Of a stretch of DNA of 64,000 bases, positions 23,006 through 34,970 are shown in pieces. Both the position numbers and the translations under genes were made by a program. Every line of letters starts with the position of its first letter. Position 1 is the stretch's first letter. The notes under the pieces were generated by a model that saw only the letters and a program-made list of their open reading frames with translations, searched no databases and was not told the DNA's origin. Origin of the DNA: Tetrapyrgos nigripes (lineage: Eukaryota > Basidiomycota > Agaricomycetes > Agaricales > Campanellaceae); contig JAACJM010000038.1 of NCBI GenBank assembly GCA_013368315.1, forward strand, positions 434,001 to 498,000. The letters run 5' to 3'.

Positions 23006-24768
23006 AAACGGTAGATATCCGAGCGTATATGCAGCCCCATATGTCTTACAATTACCTTCAAAGTGGCAAAGCGACTGTACGAATAATAACAGACGTAAGT
23101 CTTGCGGGAACATATGACTTGTTGGGTGCTGAGTTCAGCCAGAATATTTCCAACGCCGCATTGATCTCTCGATGAATTAAACTGTCTGATTTACTCAACG
23201 ACTTCAGTAGATTTTGACACTTCCCTTTTGATGTTTCATAAATCTCACATTGGTATAGCTAGAATCGTGTTCTCAAGAAACTATCCTTTCGAGTTGATCG
23301 AGAAAGCGAGTGGGTGGGTTAATAGTTTACACGGTGGCAAAGGTAATAACGGGTGTAGGAGAAAAAGGGGCGTTGACGTGCTAGAGAACTAGGGAACAGA
23401 TTAAAAGCTGTTTGGGCAAAAAAATTAAGCTGTTGTGATAATTTCGTCATGTAGAAGCGATTACCGCAATTTTAGGTGATTGCATACGTTGTTGCATCAT
23501 GCTTCCAACCCACCGCGTGCGTAGATCGTCTTTCGTGCACCGGTATGAGCTTCAGAGTACCAGTAGGCAATGTCGTGGGCAAGTAGACAAGGAAATGTAA
23601 CAATCAGTTCCAAATATGGCTATGACGTACCACTCTCTACTACACCTTCAAGTGGTGGATGGTGTTGTTCTTGGGGTTGAGGACAGTGCAAAATTGATCC
23701 ATGGAAGCTCAGGAGGGAAAGGTAAGATGTAGGCATCAACAAACAAGTTCACAGTAACTTCCGTGGACTTTGTGGCTGTGACCACTGACCAAAAATAAAT
23801 ATTGATGTATACTTGTTCAGAAATATAGTAAATTCAAAAGGGAAAACTCACTTGAAGTGACACAGTGGTGCTGAGAACTGCTGTCAGTTGTATCCTCTCC
23901 AAAAAGTTCAGATTTGTGGGCCACGTGGCTGCAGTTGCGCATTGATGCTATGTCAACACTACCTGGGTGTCGATTTAAAATGCTGGAATGCTTTGGACTA
24001 TAGTCCTTGGAAAACAGATGCTAGATTATAAGTTCTGAATTACTGAGAAGTGCCAAATTGGTTGTTTGGATCTGCTCATTGAATGCTAAATGGCCATGTG
24101 CAGCTTGCACGTAAATGCTGAGTTACTATTTCTTTAGATTTGCTCACCCAATGCTGGTTCAGACACATTCTTAGATAGACATGAGATGCTGACTTACAAT
24201 ATGCCAAATTTATTGCTACTCCAAGTAGGTCAAAATGGTGGACTTGTAGTTGCCAAATGGCAAAAAAAATAGTCTCAACGAGTGATTCACATAGTAAGTA
24301 TAACTTGTTCGTCAGTGCTTCCAGGCACTTCTCTATGCAAGTGCAAGTGAGAGATGTCTTCTCAGGTCAGTGGCTGCTCAAAAGGTGATAATAGCAATTG
24401 GCGTCATATGTCTTATTTGTTAGAAAGATCAGAGCTTTCAATGCTGTCTATTTACATACTTATACCAGACAAGCTTAGACTCAAAGAATATACATTTTAT
24501 AAATATTTTTTTGAATTCACAACAAGGTACATTGTATGTATAACATAGTCTTTACATTCACATGCATTCAAAATTGAAAGATAGGCCACATACAAAAATG
24601 ATACTGTGATTGCAGAGAAACTTGGTGAGATTTTTTATCTTTTCAGTTCCTTCCACTAGTAGATAAGTCAACCTAGAGCAAACAAGTAAAATTATGTAAA
24701 AACTGGATGTCCTTGCAAGAATCTTCAAAGCAAACTTACAGAAACCTATGACTTGTCATTCAGAGCCA
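23006..24768. other. AT-rich intergenic region downstream of the NLR gene
   Basis: No gene, RNA or clear repeat recognised. Confidence 0.5.
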
Positions 24769-27700
24769 TTATTTATATTTTCCCATTTCACTTGACTCCT
24801 TTAGAGCTTTATCACACCATTCTACTTCCTCTTGGAGACTTCCATGAGACTCAAAGGAAGCTTTAGCATTCTCAAGTTTCTTCTTGGCTTCAACTAAATC
24901 CCCCATGTCTTGGAAAAGTAAACTAAATTCATAGAGGCACCAACCCTTGTTGTACTCCTGAGACTCACACTGAGAGTAGAGAGCTAGAGCATCTGTAAAA
25001 GATTTTTTTGCCTGTTCATATTGCCATAGTCTCCTGTATATGACCCCAGATTCTTTCATGCATTGGCCCATTTCTGTAACATCATTAGCAGCAGAGAAAT
25101 TTGCATATGCCTCAAGAACCAGTGGTAGAGCTTCATCAAACCTACTCTGATCATGCAATGCTAATGCTAGACCTTTTAGACAACGTGCAATCCCCTGTTG
25201 ATCTCCTATGCTTTGAAAGCAAGCATGGGCTTCTGATAGCACCTCCACTGCCTTGGTGTATCTGTGCTGCCATCTGTGAATGTGACTCAGGATAATTAGG
25301 CAGCTTGCAGCATGAGATTTGCCTCCTATATTCAGGAACTGACTGCAGGCTTCTGAGAGCATTAATGTTGCCTCGTCATATCTTTTCTGTGTCAAGTGAA
25401 TTTCACTCAAGTGTTGCAGACATTGTGCAGCACCCATCTGATCTTCACAGTGTTTGTACTGAGCTCTGGCATTTAAGATAGTCTTTGTTGCTTCACTATA
25501 TTTATGCTGTGCTATGTGAACACGACTAAGGCTCATTAGACAATGTGCTACACCAAGCTGGTTTCCAATGCTCTCGAAATGAAATACTGCTTCTGACAGC
25601 ACTTCTGTTGCCTTGCTGTATCTGTCCTGGTTTAGGTGAATTTCACCTAGACTCCACAGACACCCTGCAAATCCTAACTTGTCTCCAATGCTCTGATAGT
25701 TTGCCTTAGCTTCCAACAACAATTCAGTTGCCTTACTGAATCTGTTCTGTGACATGTCAATATTAGCAAGGCTTTGGAGACAATGAGTAACCCATGTCTG
25801 ATTTTCTATACTCTTAAACTGATCCATGGCTTCTGATAACATTTTCATTGCCTCATCATATTTATTCTGCATCCAAGAAATATTACCAAGTTGCCACAAG
25901 CACATTGCGGCCTCTGACTGTTCATTCATGCTCTGATACTGAAACATTGCTTCTGATAATATTTCCCTTGCCTCATTATATTTGTTTTGCATCCTATAAA
26001 TGTAACCAAGACTGGCCAGACAATGAGTGGCCCCATATTTGTCTGCTATATTGTTAAATTCAGTCAAGGCTTCTGATAACATTTTTGTGGCCTCTCTATA
26101 TTCATTTTGCATTTTGTAAGTTTCACCCAAATTCCAGAGACAGTATGCAGCTGTTCTCTGGTCTTTAACAGCCCTGCACTCAACCCTAGCTTCTGACAAC
26201 ATTTTTCTTGCCTCATCATAATTTTCCAACATTTTCTGAAGTTCTCCTAGTTTATATAAACAGTATGCTGCCCAACATTGATCATTGACATCCTGAAACT
26301 TTGCTCTTGCTTCCAAGAAGAACTTTGTTGCATTGTTGTATTTGTATTGGTCAGAATACATATGTGCAAGAGTTATCAGACAGTGTGCAGCCTTGCCTTG
26401 TCCTCCTGCACCCTGGTACTGTGCAAATATTTTGAACAGATTTAAAGCATGTAGATCCAAGTTGTTTCCACTGCCAGACATTCTTTCAGTCATCTCAACA
26501 TAAAATGCTTCAATCTGTCTAAGAAAGAGGTCAGGAATACTATATCTAGTTGATATATATTCCCTCACTGGTGCCAGCATCATAAGAGAATCATCCTTCT
26601 CAATGATCAAGGAGCAGGCTTGTAATTGCAGAATGGTCACTGCTACCTTTGGTATCTCTGGAAGCATTTCATTTAACATTGTGTTCCAGTTAGGCACTCC
26701 ATTTGGCAGATATGACAATGCTGCTAAGAGGTCCTTTGCATTGGACTTCAGCAGCTTCACAGATAGTTCTATAGAGTACTCAACACTTGTCAACTTTCCA
26801 GGTTCTGTATCAGGCTCTGAAAGAATCTCTGTCTTGGACTGATCCCACATCTTGATCAAATTTTCCAGATGGATGCTCTCTGCTAGCTGTGCTATCAGTC
26901 TGATTGCTAATGGCATACAGTCTAACTCTCTCAATAGATAGTCCAAGCTTTTCTCAGGATCACTACTCCTGCTTTTTCCTGAGATTAAATAAAATATTTC
27001 CCTAGCTGCCTCAATTGGTAGAGTTGGTATGCCTGCTTCTGCTCCAAGTTTATTCCATTTAATATCAGGATGTCCTGGACCCTTTATGCCTCTCATTGTG
27101 ACAATGAGAGTTACATGATCAAATCCCAGAAGCTTTTTGATAAAATCTGAAACATGAGTTCTTGCCTCCTTATAGTTCCAGGGTGTCTCAAAATTATCAA
27201 GGATAAAAATAACAGCTCTTTGGAGAGCTCTTAGATTGCCATATAGTATATCATGCTGGCTTTTGCCTTCCTGCATTGGTAATCCCAGCACTTGAATAAA
27301 TCCTTGAAGAAGATCTTCATGATCCTCCATAATATCACAAGGAAGGAAATAGCACTTTTGATATTTGAGCTTAACCCTGTCATGACTGCTGATGGCCAAA
27401 GCTAGAGATGTTTTTCCAATGCCTCCTGGGCCCAGGATGGCTAAATGGTTCCAATCTGATCTGTGGAGAATCTCAACCCCTTCATTAACAAGATCATCTC
27501 TTCCAGTGAAAATCTTGGGCACTGATGGTGTTGCAAAGTGGATAGCACTAAGATTTATGTCAGTAATTTCTTCAAATAAAAGATTTGAGAGGCTTACTCA
27601 TATGTGATTTTCTGTGTTTTTAATCATAAACATCAGGCTGCAAAGAATAAAAATGATATTTGTTTGTACATACCTTCTTAGAAGTGGTGGCAGACTCGGA

Positions 27701-28059
27701 TATCCCTGTCTTTAATTAATTCTTGCTTCAATTTCTGGACAGTTTATATACTTACCTATCATTTGGTTGTTAATTACTGAGTTGTTAATTGAAAAATGGT
27801 GTGCATCACGGAACCATTCACTAGAAATATTTGTTTGTTCCGGGATGCTGAGCTCTTTGTTGGAAGTGGCCTCCTGGGCCTGAGTCTGTACCCTTTCAGT
27901 TTCTTGGTTCTTGCTCCCCACTTGAAGAGGGCTGAAAGCTCGTTTATCTGAGATGTGACTGTGTTCTCTGTCATTTTTATCCTTTTTCACGGGATTACTA
28001 TCTTCTCGTCTTCCATGGCCCGAATGCTGTCCTGGGTCCTTACCAATTCTTTCAGACAT
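24769..28059 (-). CDS. NB-ARC/TPR NLR-like (STAND) protein
   Basis: Exons 28059-27756, 27705-27674, 27611-27598 and 27547-24769 give 1042 residues. A polar, probably disordered N-terminus ends in FRDAHHFSINNSVINNQMIG, a segment typical of agaric NLR N-termini. Two mini-exons (ISESATTSKK, KITYD) link it to the NB-ARC: FTGRDDLV, Walker A GPGGIGKTSLA, Walker B AVIFILDNFE, LIVTMRG (sensor) and CMPLAIRLIA (GLPL-like). About 13-14 TPRs of 40 residues follow (pattern AxxCLxxLGxIxxxQxxYxEAxxxLSEA), very alike and therefore recently amplified. By family it is a nucleotide-driven oligomerising sensor for non-self or stress recognition; no effector domain is visible. Codons are AT-rich compared with neighbouring metabolic genes. 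The last intron (50 nt, TACTGAC branch) lies just before the NB-ARC. Confidence 0.85.
24830..26440 (-). repeat. Tandem 120-bp TPR-coding repeat array
   Basis: Each 120-bp unit encodes one 40-residue TPR. Phrases such as GCTTCTGATAACAT (LSEA region, complement) recur every 120 bp between about 25230 and 26340. Degeneracy rises toward the C-terminal end. Confidence 0.7.
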
Positions 28060-29238
28060 ACTACGATGTATCAATCTGTTGCTAAATAAATGTTCACACA
28101 ATGGAACTTGCAGGATGACTGACACTTGCTACTGGAGTGCAGGACTTGAGGTGACAGTATGTTGCGAGAAGAAGCGAAGAGTGTCTGATGCACATGACTG
28201 GCTTCAAGCTTGACGTCACAGGGTCGACATAGGGTTGCGCAAGGACGAAACTTACGTGCAAACAAGGCCGAAAATAGATTGTATTGAGCCAGCAAAGAGA
28301 GCGTTGTGGATCATAATTTATCTTAGGTTGAGAGACCGGAGCTGCAGTGTGCACACCTTTTGCAGCACACCCATCCAGGTATCCAGAGAACTCAAGGGTA
28401 GCCAAGTAGTATTCCTTGAAGAGTGAGCCTGAAAATAGAAGCCCTCGCTGTCAGCTGTCAGTTGGTGGCATGGCACGTCCTTTTTCACACGCATATACGA
28501 CAGGATACTTTCTCAAGGCTGCGAAATGGTCTACACGAAAATAGCCTATAGATGCTCGCCATCAGCCATCATTTTAGTGGCACATCCTTCTTGTGCGTGC
28601 ATGAAAGGATACTTTTCACAAGGATCAAGACGAGGGCACGTCTAGGGTACCACTTATCCCGCTCGACGGACCAAAACTAGAGCGCTTGTGAGCTGGATAG
28701 CATTGTGGGACAGGTATATAGCAAGGTCGGTAGCATGTTTCCGTTGAAGTATGAATCCGGCCCGGTTTGAAAATTGACGCCTTACTTCATGGGGTGACCT
28801 TCATATATGCAAAAGCGCGTCACCGACATCAAACTTTGAGATGAAACTGACGCCTTCAATCAAACTCGAGTGCTTGTTTCCCAGACAAAGAAATACGACA
28901 GGCTGCAGGTATTTTCTTTCCCCGGCTTCACCCAACGGTACTAATCAGAACCCTCATAGTGACGATCAATCAGTTCACAAGGAAAGATAAAAATAAAGAC
29001 CTGTATTCACAATCATGAGATACGCCCGAAATCCGGGCAACATCATCTGTACTTTTAACAGGAAGTAGACCCATCCCATCCCAGAGATTCTCTCGTTCCA
29101 AAAATCAGATCGTGACAATCTGACCACCGTCAACTCGCAAGCTTGCATTATCTTCTCTAACACTCTGCCCAACTGGCAACTGCTTCCCAACACGGTATCA
29201 TGAAGCCGACAGCGGCATCCCACCACACCACGACCGTG
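28060..29238. other. Upstream region of the NLR gene
   Basis: No gene recognised. It holds an imperfect tandem duplication at 28431-28630. Confidence 0.5.
28431..28630. repeat. Imperfect tandem duplication, about 100 bp unit
   Basis: Two units share GAAAATAG, CTCGC..TCAGC, GGCACRTCCTT and GGATACTTT..CACAAGG in the same order, at about 28431-28533 and 28534-28630. Confidence 0.45.
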
Positions 29239-29925
29239 TTACGCAGCGTCCATACGTGGCATAGCGCGGGATGCGTTACTCGGAGAATGACTCGGGAATT
29301 GATGGACTGGTACATGGACCGGGGCCGTTGACGTCGGCGTTGGCGAGTGGAGCGGGCTGCGTGAGGATACGGGAGGATACATTTGGTGTGGAGCCGGCAT
29401 AGAATGATGATCAAGGCGCATGTTCCTACGGAGATGACAATTATAGGACGACGTTGATAGGACGACGAAGGACGGTGATGATTGGGGTTGCTGTCGGGCA
29501 TGAGCAAAAATAAATCTAGGAGTTGATGATGAAGCGGCTGCGATAAGAAGAGGAAGAGGAAAGATGAAATGTATACGTAGCCAAGACGGAATAAGTGGTG
29601 TACGGATGGTGAAAAGAGCAGCGGAGAAAAACGGAACACAGAGGATAGGAGTATATAAAGGCTGGCAGGTTTGACCCAAGGGAGCAGTACGGTAGTGTCG
29701 TTTTCTGACATAGAGTGACTTGCGTAGATGCATATACGCGATGCGATGTAGCGTGTGGCCCAGACAGCGTGGACGACGAGAAGAGACGTTAGAAGTCTTC
29801 AGCCTATAGATGGACACAGCATCTCGAGGAATGACACAGGCTTCTCGGACGGATATGATATGACGGAGATGGAAGAACGAGTGCTCGACACAGACGAGGA
29901 AAGTCGATATTCCACGAAGAGACAA
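29239..29925 (-). CDS. Hypothetical ORF, Pro/Ser/His-rich C-terminus
   Basis: Open for 228 codons without a recognised domain. A central hydrophobic stretch (FFSAALFTIRTPLIPSW) and a Pro-rich tail (MPAPHQMYPPVSSRSPLHSP) are visible. A second overlapping frame also stays open for 184 codons and has a TM-like segment (PIIVISVGTCALIIIL). The true gene, if any, may splice between the two frames: a one-TM protein with a Pro-rich tail. Could also be non-coding. Confidence 0.25.
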   Translation of the reverse strand: MSLRGISTFLVCVEHSFFHLRHIISVREACVIPRDAVSIYRLKTSNVSSRRPRCLGHTLHRIAYMHLRKSLYVRKRHYRTAPLGQTCQPLYTPILCVPFFSAALFTIRTPLIPSWLRIHFIFPLPLLIAAASSSTPRFIFAHARQQPQSSPSFVVLSTSSYNCHLRRNMRLDHHSMPAPHQMYPPVSSRSPLHSPTPTSTAPVHVPVHQFPSHSPSNASRAMPRMDAA

Positions 29926-30482
29926 CTCGGAAGGGAAACGTCAGAAAGATAGTTGGAAAAACCTGCGAAAAGGGTCAGAAAGATATCACGAAAAGAAGGA
30001 GGATAGCGTACTTGAGGACAGTGACGTGGCCAGCCTCCTTGTACACAGCGACGAGACGAGTAGATCACCAATCAAAAGAAGCAAGAGAGCAAGAGAGCAT
30101 AGGCTAGAACCAGAAGGCAATTGAAGTACAGACAGCCATCGTTAACCAGCATCTTGAAAAATGAGACTGTCTGAGAAAGAGGAGGAGGGGAGGGGAGGGG
30201 AGGGAAGAAAGCAAGGTGGGAATCGAGGTCAAGATGGACGCGACCCCTTGAGGCTTTTTTGCGGGTGGCGTGAGATCATGAGCCAATTATCCGATTGGCT
30301 GGAACAAATTTTGGGAAACGCACGGACCATCGATCAATATTTGGCTCAGTGCTTGTTGCAAAACAGTTGGATCAGCTACTTGAGCGTCGTCACGGTCAAC
30401 TTGTCAACCAACGCGACTATGTCCAGGATCTTCCAACGTCAAGATGCCAGCCGGCGGGCCGGCTCTGTAATCTATGTTCATC
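29926..30482. other. Intergenic region
   Basis: No gene seen. A short GGGGA tandem run occurs at about 30182-30206. Confidence 0.45.
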
Positions 30483-31052
30483 ATGGCCTCAACAACTTTC
30501 TTATCTGTTCTGCCTCTGTTCTTGTTCAGCCTACGCTCGCAGCTGACAACATGTCTATGGATGGCGGGATGTTCTCGCGTCCGGCACGTTGAAGACTTCA
30601 AGACAACATATTCTCGTTTCACTATGGGAGGCTCTTGTTCTTTCAGGGATGGACGTCTTCATCCAATGCTGCAATATTTGGTGCCCGTATCGTCTATTTC
30701 TATACGTAATCGTTTCACTATGGGAGGCTCTTGTTCTTTCAGGGATGGACGTCTTCATCCAATGCTGCAATATTTGGTGCCCGTATCGTCTATTTCTATA
30801 CGTAATCTTAAAACGATGGGTTAATGCGTGCCCAGGTTTTCACAGAAGAAAGTATGACAGTCGTATAAGCTAAGTACTCTCTGACACGCTAGCGTTTTTC
30901 GTTTCTTCAGAGCTCAGATTATCTACGCCAATCAACTCAACCATTCCAAACCCAACGGTCAGGCCAACGTCGTTACTCCAGATTCTCAAGCACCAGGACT
31001 CTTAAACATCACGTTCACTCACATGCGTTTTGCACCTCCCTTCTTCTTAACG
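30483..31052 (+). pseudogene. Decayed CTR copper transporter gene
   Basis: Starts like the intact CTR at 18596: SVLPLFLF, then in another frame PTLAADNMSMDGGM with the Met-rich motif. Later segments SRFTMGGSCSFRDG / LFFQGWTSSSN-like and, after an intron ending CTTCAG, AQIIYANQLNHSKPNGQAN and MRFAPPFF follow the intact gene. Frameshifts after the leader, a stop after the Met motif, a 96-bp internal duplication and loss of TM2-TM3 (stop near 31049) make it non-functional. Confidence 0.75.
30615..30806. repeat. Exact 96-bp tandem duplication inside the CTR pseudogene
   Basis: CGTTTCACTATGGGAGGCTC...TATACGTAAT occurs at 30615-30710 and again, apparently identically, at 30711-30806. Confidence 0.9.
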
Positions 31053-32843
31053 TAGTCTTTGGTAACAAGGAAGCAAAGAGATGGTAGTTTGCGCTGAGAC
31101 ATGAAATCTAGCGTACAGAGGTTGGTTGCGTACAAGTAGAGCAACAGGGCAAAAAATACTATGAGGACGTTGTGCTCAGACGAGTAGACGTACGTTTTAT
31201 GCACCTAATCTTATACTTCGATTGGTTTAGATACCTATGTACAATTTCAAATACTCTTTCAGAACCAAGTTTCCACAAATTTCAGTGTGACTGTAATGGA
31301 ACGACGTAAGTATCTTGTATTCTGTTTCTTTGAGTTTGCTACGTCTCAATCTACCGTAATTGCAATGAAATTGATGCTTCGGGCATCCGTTTTCTCTTTC
31401 TTTCTTTCCTTTTCTACAACATTCTGATGAAAGTTCCGTTCTATTCTAGATAGTTCTAATGACTCACTGATTACATATATAAGTATCTTGGTATGTACTC
31501 TTGTAATAACCTTTCCTACCTCGCAATACACATTTGTGTTTGAACCTTACATCTTGACTGATTGTAAGTCGGCATCCTTAGTAACGCGCAAGCTTGCTTA
31601 GTGTGCTGTTTCTTGACCTTGACTGACGCCCGCGTGCTCACCAAGTGCTCAAGAACCTGGTATTTCACGGTAACGCGAAAGCTTGCCTTGATTCAGTACC
31701 TTTCTCACTACTTAATCATCTTAGAGTCTCCTGAACCCGAACCAAATCAGCGGTTCTTTTACAGTGACCGCCCCTGAACCCTCATAATAACCATCGCCAG
31801 CGCTCGGTGAACCAACCACCGTCGCTAGCCAGACACCTCCGACAGCGGTTTACCGTTACAATCCTGGACCAAGAAAATTAGTACAGACCGAGTATAATTA
31901 GTGTTTGGACTTCTCAGATATTTTCATCAAATAACGGTAGTACTTGAAGAGTAGATTAATTTGAGCTGAGATATTGTCCCAAGTTGAAACTCTTGAGAGT
32001 AAACGTTTAATGGTAAGTGATATGCCCTGAACTCCCGGTCAGAAAATTCTGAGGAGATTTCGATCACATAAATCCTGACGACTGCGGGCCATCCACCTGC
32101 TCATGTACTCGGTATACCTGGTCTAAGGGTGTTCAAATGGCGGATGTCCAAAGGACAGCGAGCAATCTTTCTAACTGAAATTTTCCTTCAATCAAGTTTG
32201 ATGATTCATGAAGTCTCTGATATCGAACTACTTCTTCGTACTTACCGATATTAGTTCTTGTTTAATGCAATACCCACTTGTGTACAGCGGCGTACTATGC
32301 ATTTATGCGAAAATTTCTGAGTTTCATCATACAAAAACGGGAACGTAAGTAGTGGCAGGCAGGCAGCGGTGTGGTGGATAAGATCCTAGGGCTACACAGT
32401 GCAGTCTTGAGATAGTGTCTTAGCCAATTCAGGAAGGTCGCAACTGAAATTTTGTGGCGAATGAGGTATGGTGGCAACTCAAGCTCGCAACTAAGATGAT
32501 TTGTGGCGGATGATGGAATGATGCATATTCCAAGACGGGCCGCAACTAATTATCGTCTGTTGATCTAGCTTCTGGCATATTGGATGAAATTGAGTAGAAA
32601 CATCCTACTGTACGCCGAAGCTCATCCTAAAGAGGCGGTTCTGCATACTTTGCCAGTGAATCGGAATAAAGCCCCTGATTTGATTAAGCATGTCAGAGTA
32701 TCAGCTGCACTTGTAAATGTCTTTGAGGAGTCTGAGCTTTGACTGACCGTATAAAAGCTGACCTGGATCGATTGAGGGTAGGATCTCAGAGCCCATTCAA
32801 CTTTGAACAGGCACTCTACTCACCGAAAGCTCGACCATTAACC
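31053..32843. other. Intergenic region
   Basis: No gene recognised. Two short similar segments (TAACGCGCAAGCTTGC and TAACGCGAAAGCTTGC) occur near 31581 and 31672. A TATA-like box for the next gene is at 32750. Confidence 0.5.
32750..32757 (+). promoter_or_regulatory. TATA-like box
   Basis: TATAAAAG 94 bases before the ATG of the glycopeptide gene. Confidence 0.5.
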
Positions 32844-33780
32844 ATGTTCTCCTCTACCAAATTCTCTGCTCTCTCTGCTCTCACTGTTGCTCTCATCGCT
32901 GGGAGTGTCCTTGATGGCGTCAATGCTGAGGACCACACAATTACATTCACCAACAAGTGCGTTCAATCCTCATAAAAATGGCATTCTTCGGAAAGTTTAT
33001 TCTGATTTATTCCTCGTCTTATCCACGTATATCAGTTGCGGTCGCGGAACTGTAAGTACTACCAGTTCGTCTTTCAGCTCCTGTTTGGCAGCTTACAATA
33101 CCGTGACATATTCCCTTTAGCCCAAACTGATCCAAGGCGGAAGTACTCTCCACTCTGGAGGTGGCGATTACACGAGCCAGGGACCGCTGATTTCAGCAAT
33201 CGCGTGAGTGCTTCAGGTCAGTGTCACTTATTAAGGACAACTTTAATGATCTCTACGTCTATGTAGTTATCTCCAAACTGGTAATTGCGGTTTGAATGGC
33301 GAAAATTGTTTGATAGTGGAGACTACCCTCAAGAATCCCACTCCCGGCCAGCCTGGAAGCGGATCAAGCACTGATTTGAGTCTCATTCCCCCGTAAGTCC
33401 TTACTGGCTTTCAATGAATACAGTACATACCGTTTACTAATCTCGTCTCATATATTACCTAGTCATGCGTACAACGACGTCCCGATCAAGTTTGGATATC
33501 GTAACGGATGTGGCGGAGCTGGGAAGGGATGTGGGTCCTTCTTTTGTCATTTCTTCTCGTTATTCTGAGCCCTAATTTGGGGCAATACTGATCCAATTTA
33601 CTGTAGGTGGTAGACCCGGCTGCGACGACGCTTTCCATACGCCCAATGAGACGAATAAGCAGGTTGCTTGTCAGACCAATAATGTAAGTCCCTTAGCTGA
33701 TTCCTTCCTCAATGATATATTGACCATGAATTTTTGCGGTGAATGTACAGGTCGATCTTCATATCATCTTCTGCCCTTGA
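32844..33780 (+). CDS. Secreted glycopeptide-family (thaumatin-like) protein
   Basis: Seven exons: 32844-32956, 33036-33051, 33121-33203, 33267-33392, 33463-33530, 33607-33683, 33751-33780; 170 residues. A signal peptide (SALTVALIAGSVLDGVNA) precedes HTITFTN|NCGRGT|PKLIQGG, YLQTGNCGLNGENCLIVETTL, STDLSLIPP, FGYRNGCGG and CDDAFHTPNE, the conserved order of the basidiomycete glycopeptide family, ending VDLHIIFC. Cysteines are spaced for several disulfides. Mature protein is extracellular, possibly wall-associated or antifungal-like by its distant resemblance to thaumatins; activity not known. The second exon is only 16 nt. Confidence 0.85.
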
Positions 33781-34363
33781 GTACGCTGAACGCTGAATCA
33801 GATTTGAAGATTCTCTGAAGCGAATGTTTGAAAGAATACACAGATATATACTTTTTCTTTATGTACACTGTGCTCTTTCGTCAGAGAGTCATCTGAACTC
33901 ATATGCTCGATTGAATTTGCGCGTCGACCCGGGCCTGGTCTTCTGTGACTACTGTAACGACATGGAATAGGGCAGATCCCTATTCCAGGTGCCCCCTCCA
34001 AAAAATAGTGTCATCCCCTCGACACTCTTCAACCCAACAGAAATGAAAGAACGGAAAGAAAAGAAAAAAAACAAAAATAAAAAATTGCCACACGACGTTG
34101 ATGTAGCCTTTTCATTTTTCACTAAACTACATATGCGGCCCGGATCAGGATACGTATTGTACTTGAAGTGGCATCACATGGATTACGGTGAGTGGCTAAG
34201 TCCCTGTGAGCATTGATCATCTGTTGACCATGCCAATTTGATTCATAGTCGATCTGAACGTCTCAATGCATTCACTGATTGATCAACCTTCAATCACATT
34301 TGATTAAACGTCTGCAATGACATTTCGAGGTTCAAGGCAAGTTCAAGGCTTTGGTTTCTGGAG
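33781..34363. other. Intergenic region
   Basis: No gene recognised. Confidence 0.5.
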
Positions 34364-34970
34364 CAGTGTTGCCGCGGTCCGGGTCGGGCCTGGCCCTCGT
34401 CAAATTTCCTGGCCCTTGACCCGACCCTCGGGTCAGGCCAGGGCCAGTGGCTGTGTTGACCCTGTGGGCCAGGGTCGGGTCAGGTCGGGCCAGGTCCGCA
34501 CCTATTTTTTTCAGGTATTTTTTTTTTCTTAAAAGACTTCCTAGAAGAATGCATAGACATTGGAGTACCCTTTTCATGTATGTATCCTACTTGTATATAC
34601 ACTATTCGAGATCCAAATCAGCGAGAAGTGTCGGATCTATTGCTGTAGAGAGCGTGTACAATCTCGGAACCTGCCGAGTACTGCTCTTTTCGACTGTATA
34701 CTTGATTACAAAGGTGAGCATTCATTGTACTTTGTAGATAAGTACATCAGAATATTCACCAAAACCATTTTGGTTGACCAAAATAGGTCATACCGATATC
34801 CAAGGTCCAAGAGGGCTGACCCCGGGTCGGCCTCCTCTCCAACACCCGGCCCTTGACCCGACCCTCGAGGGTCGGGCCAGGCCAGGGCCAGTGGCTGTGA
34901 CTGGCCCTCGGGGTCGGTCCGGGGTCGGGTCAGGGCCACTGAGGTCGTGGCTTGGACCGCGGCAACACTG
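34364..34970. mobile_element. Non-autonomous hAT-like DNA transposon
   Basis: 17-bp perfect terminal inverted repeats (CAGTGTTGCCGCGGTCC) are flanked on both sides by the 8-bp duplication TTCTGGAG (34356-34363 and 34971-34978). TIRs starting CAGTG and an 8-bp TSD are diagnostic of the hAT superfamily. Subterminal regions are GC-rich and carry many GGGTCGGG/CCCGACCC and GGCCAGG motifs. The centre is AT-rich with no transposase. Length 607 bp. Confidence 0.85.
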
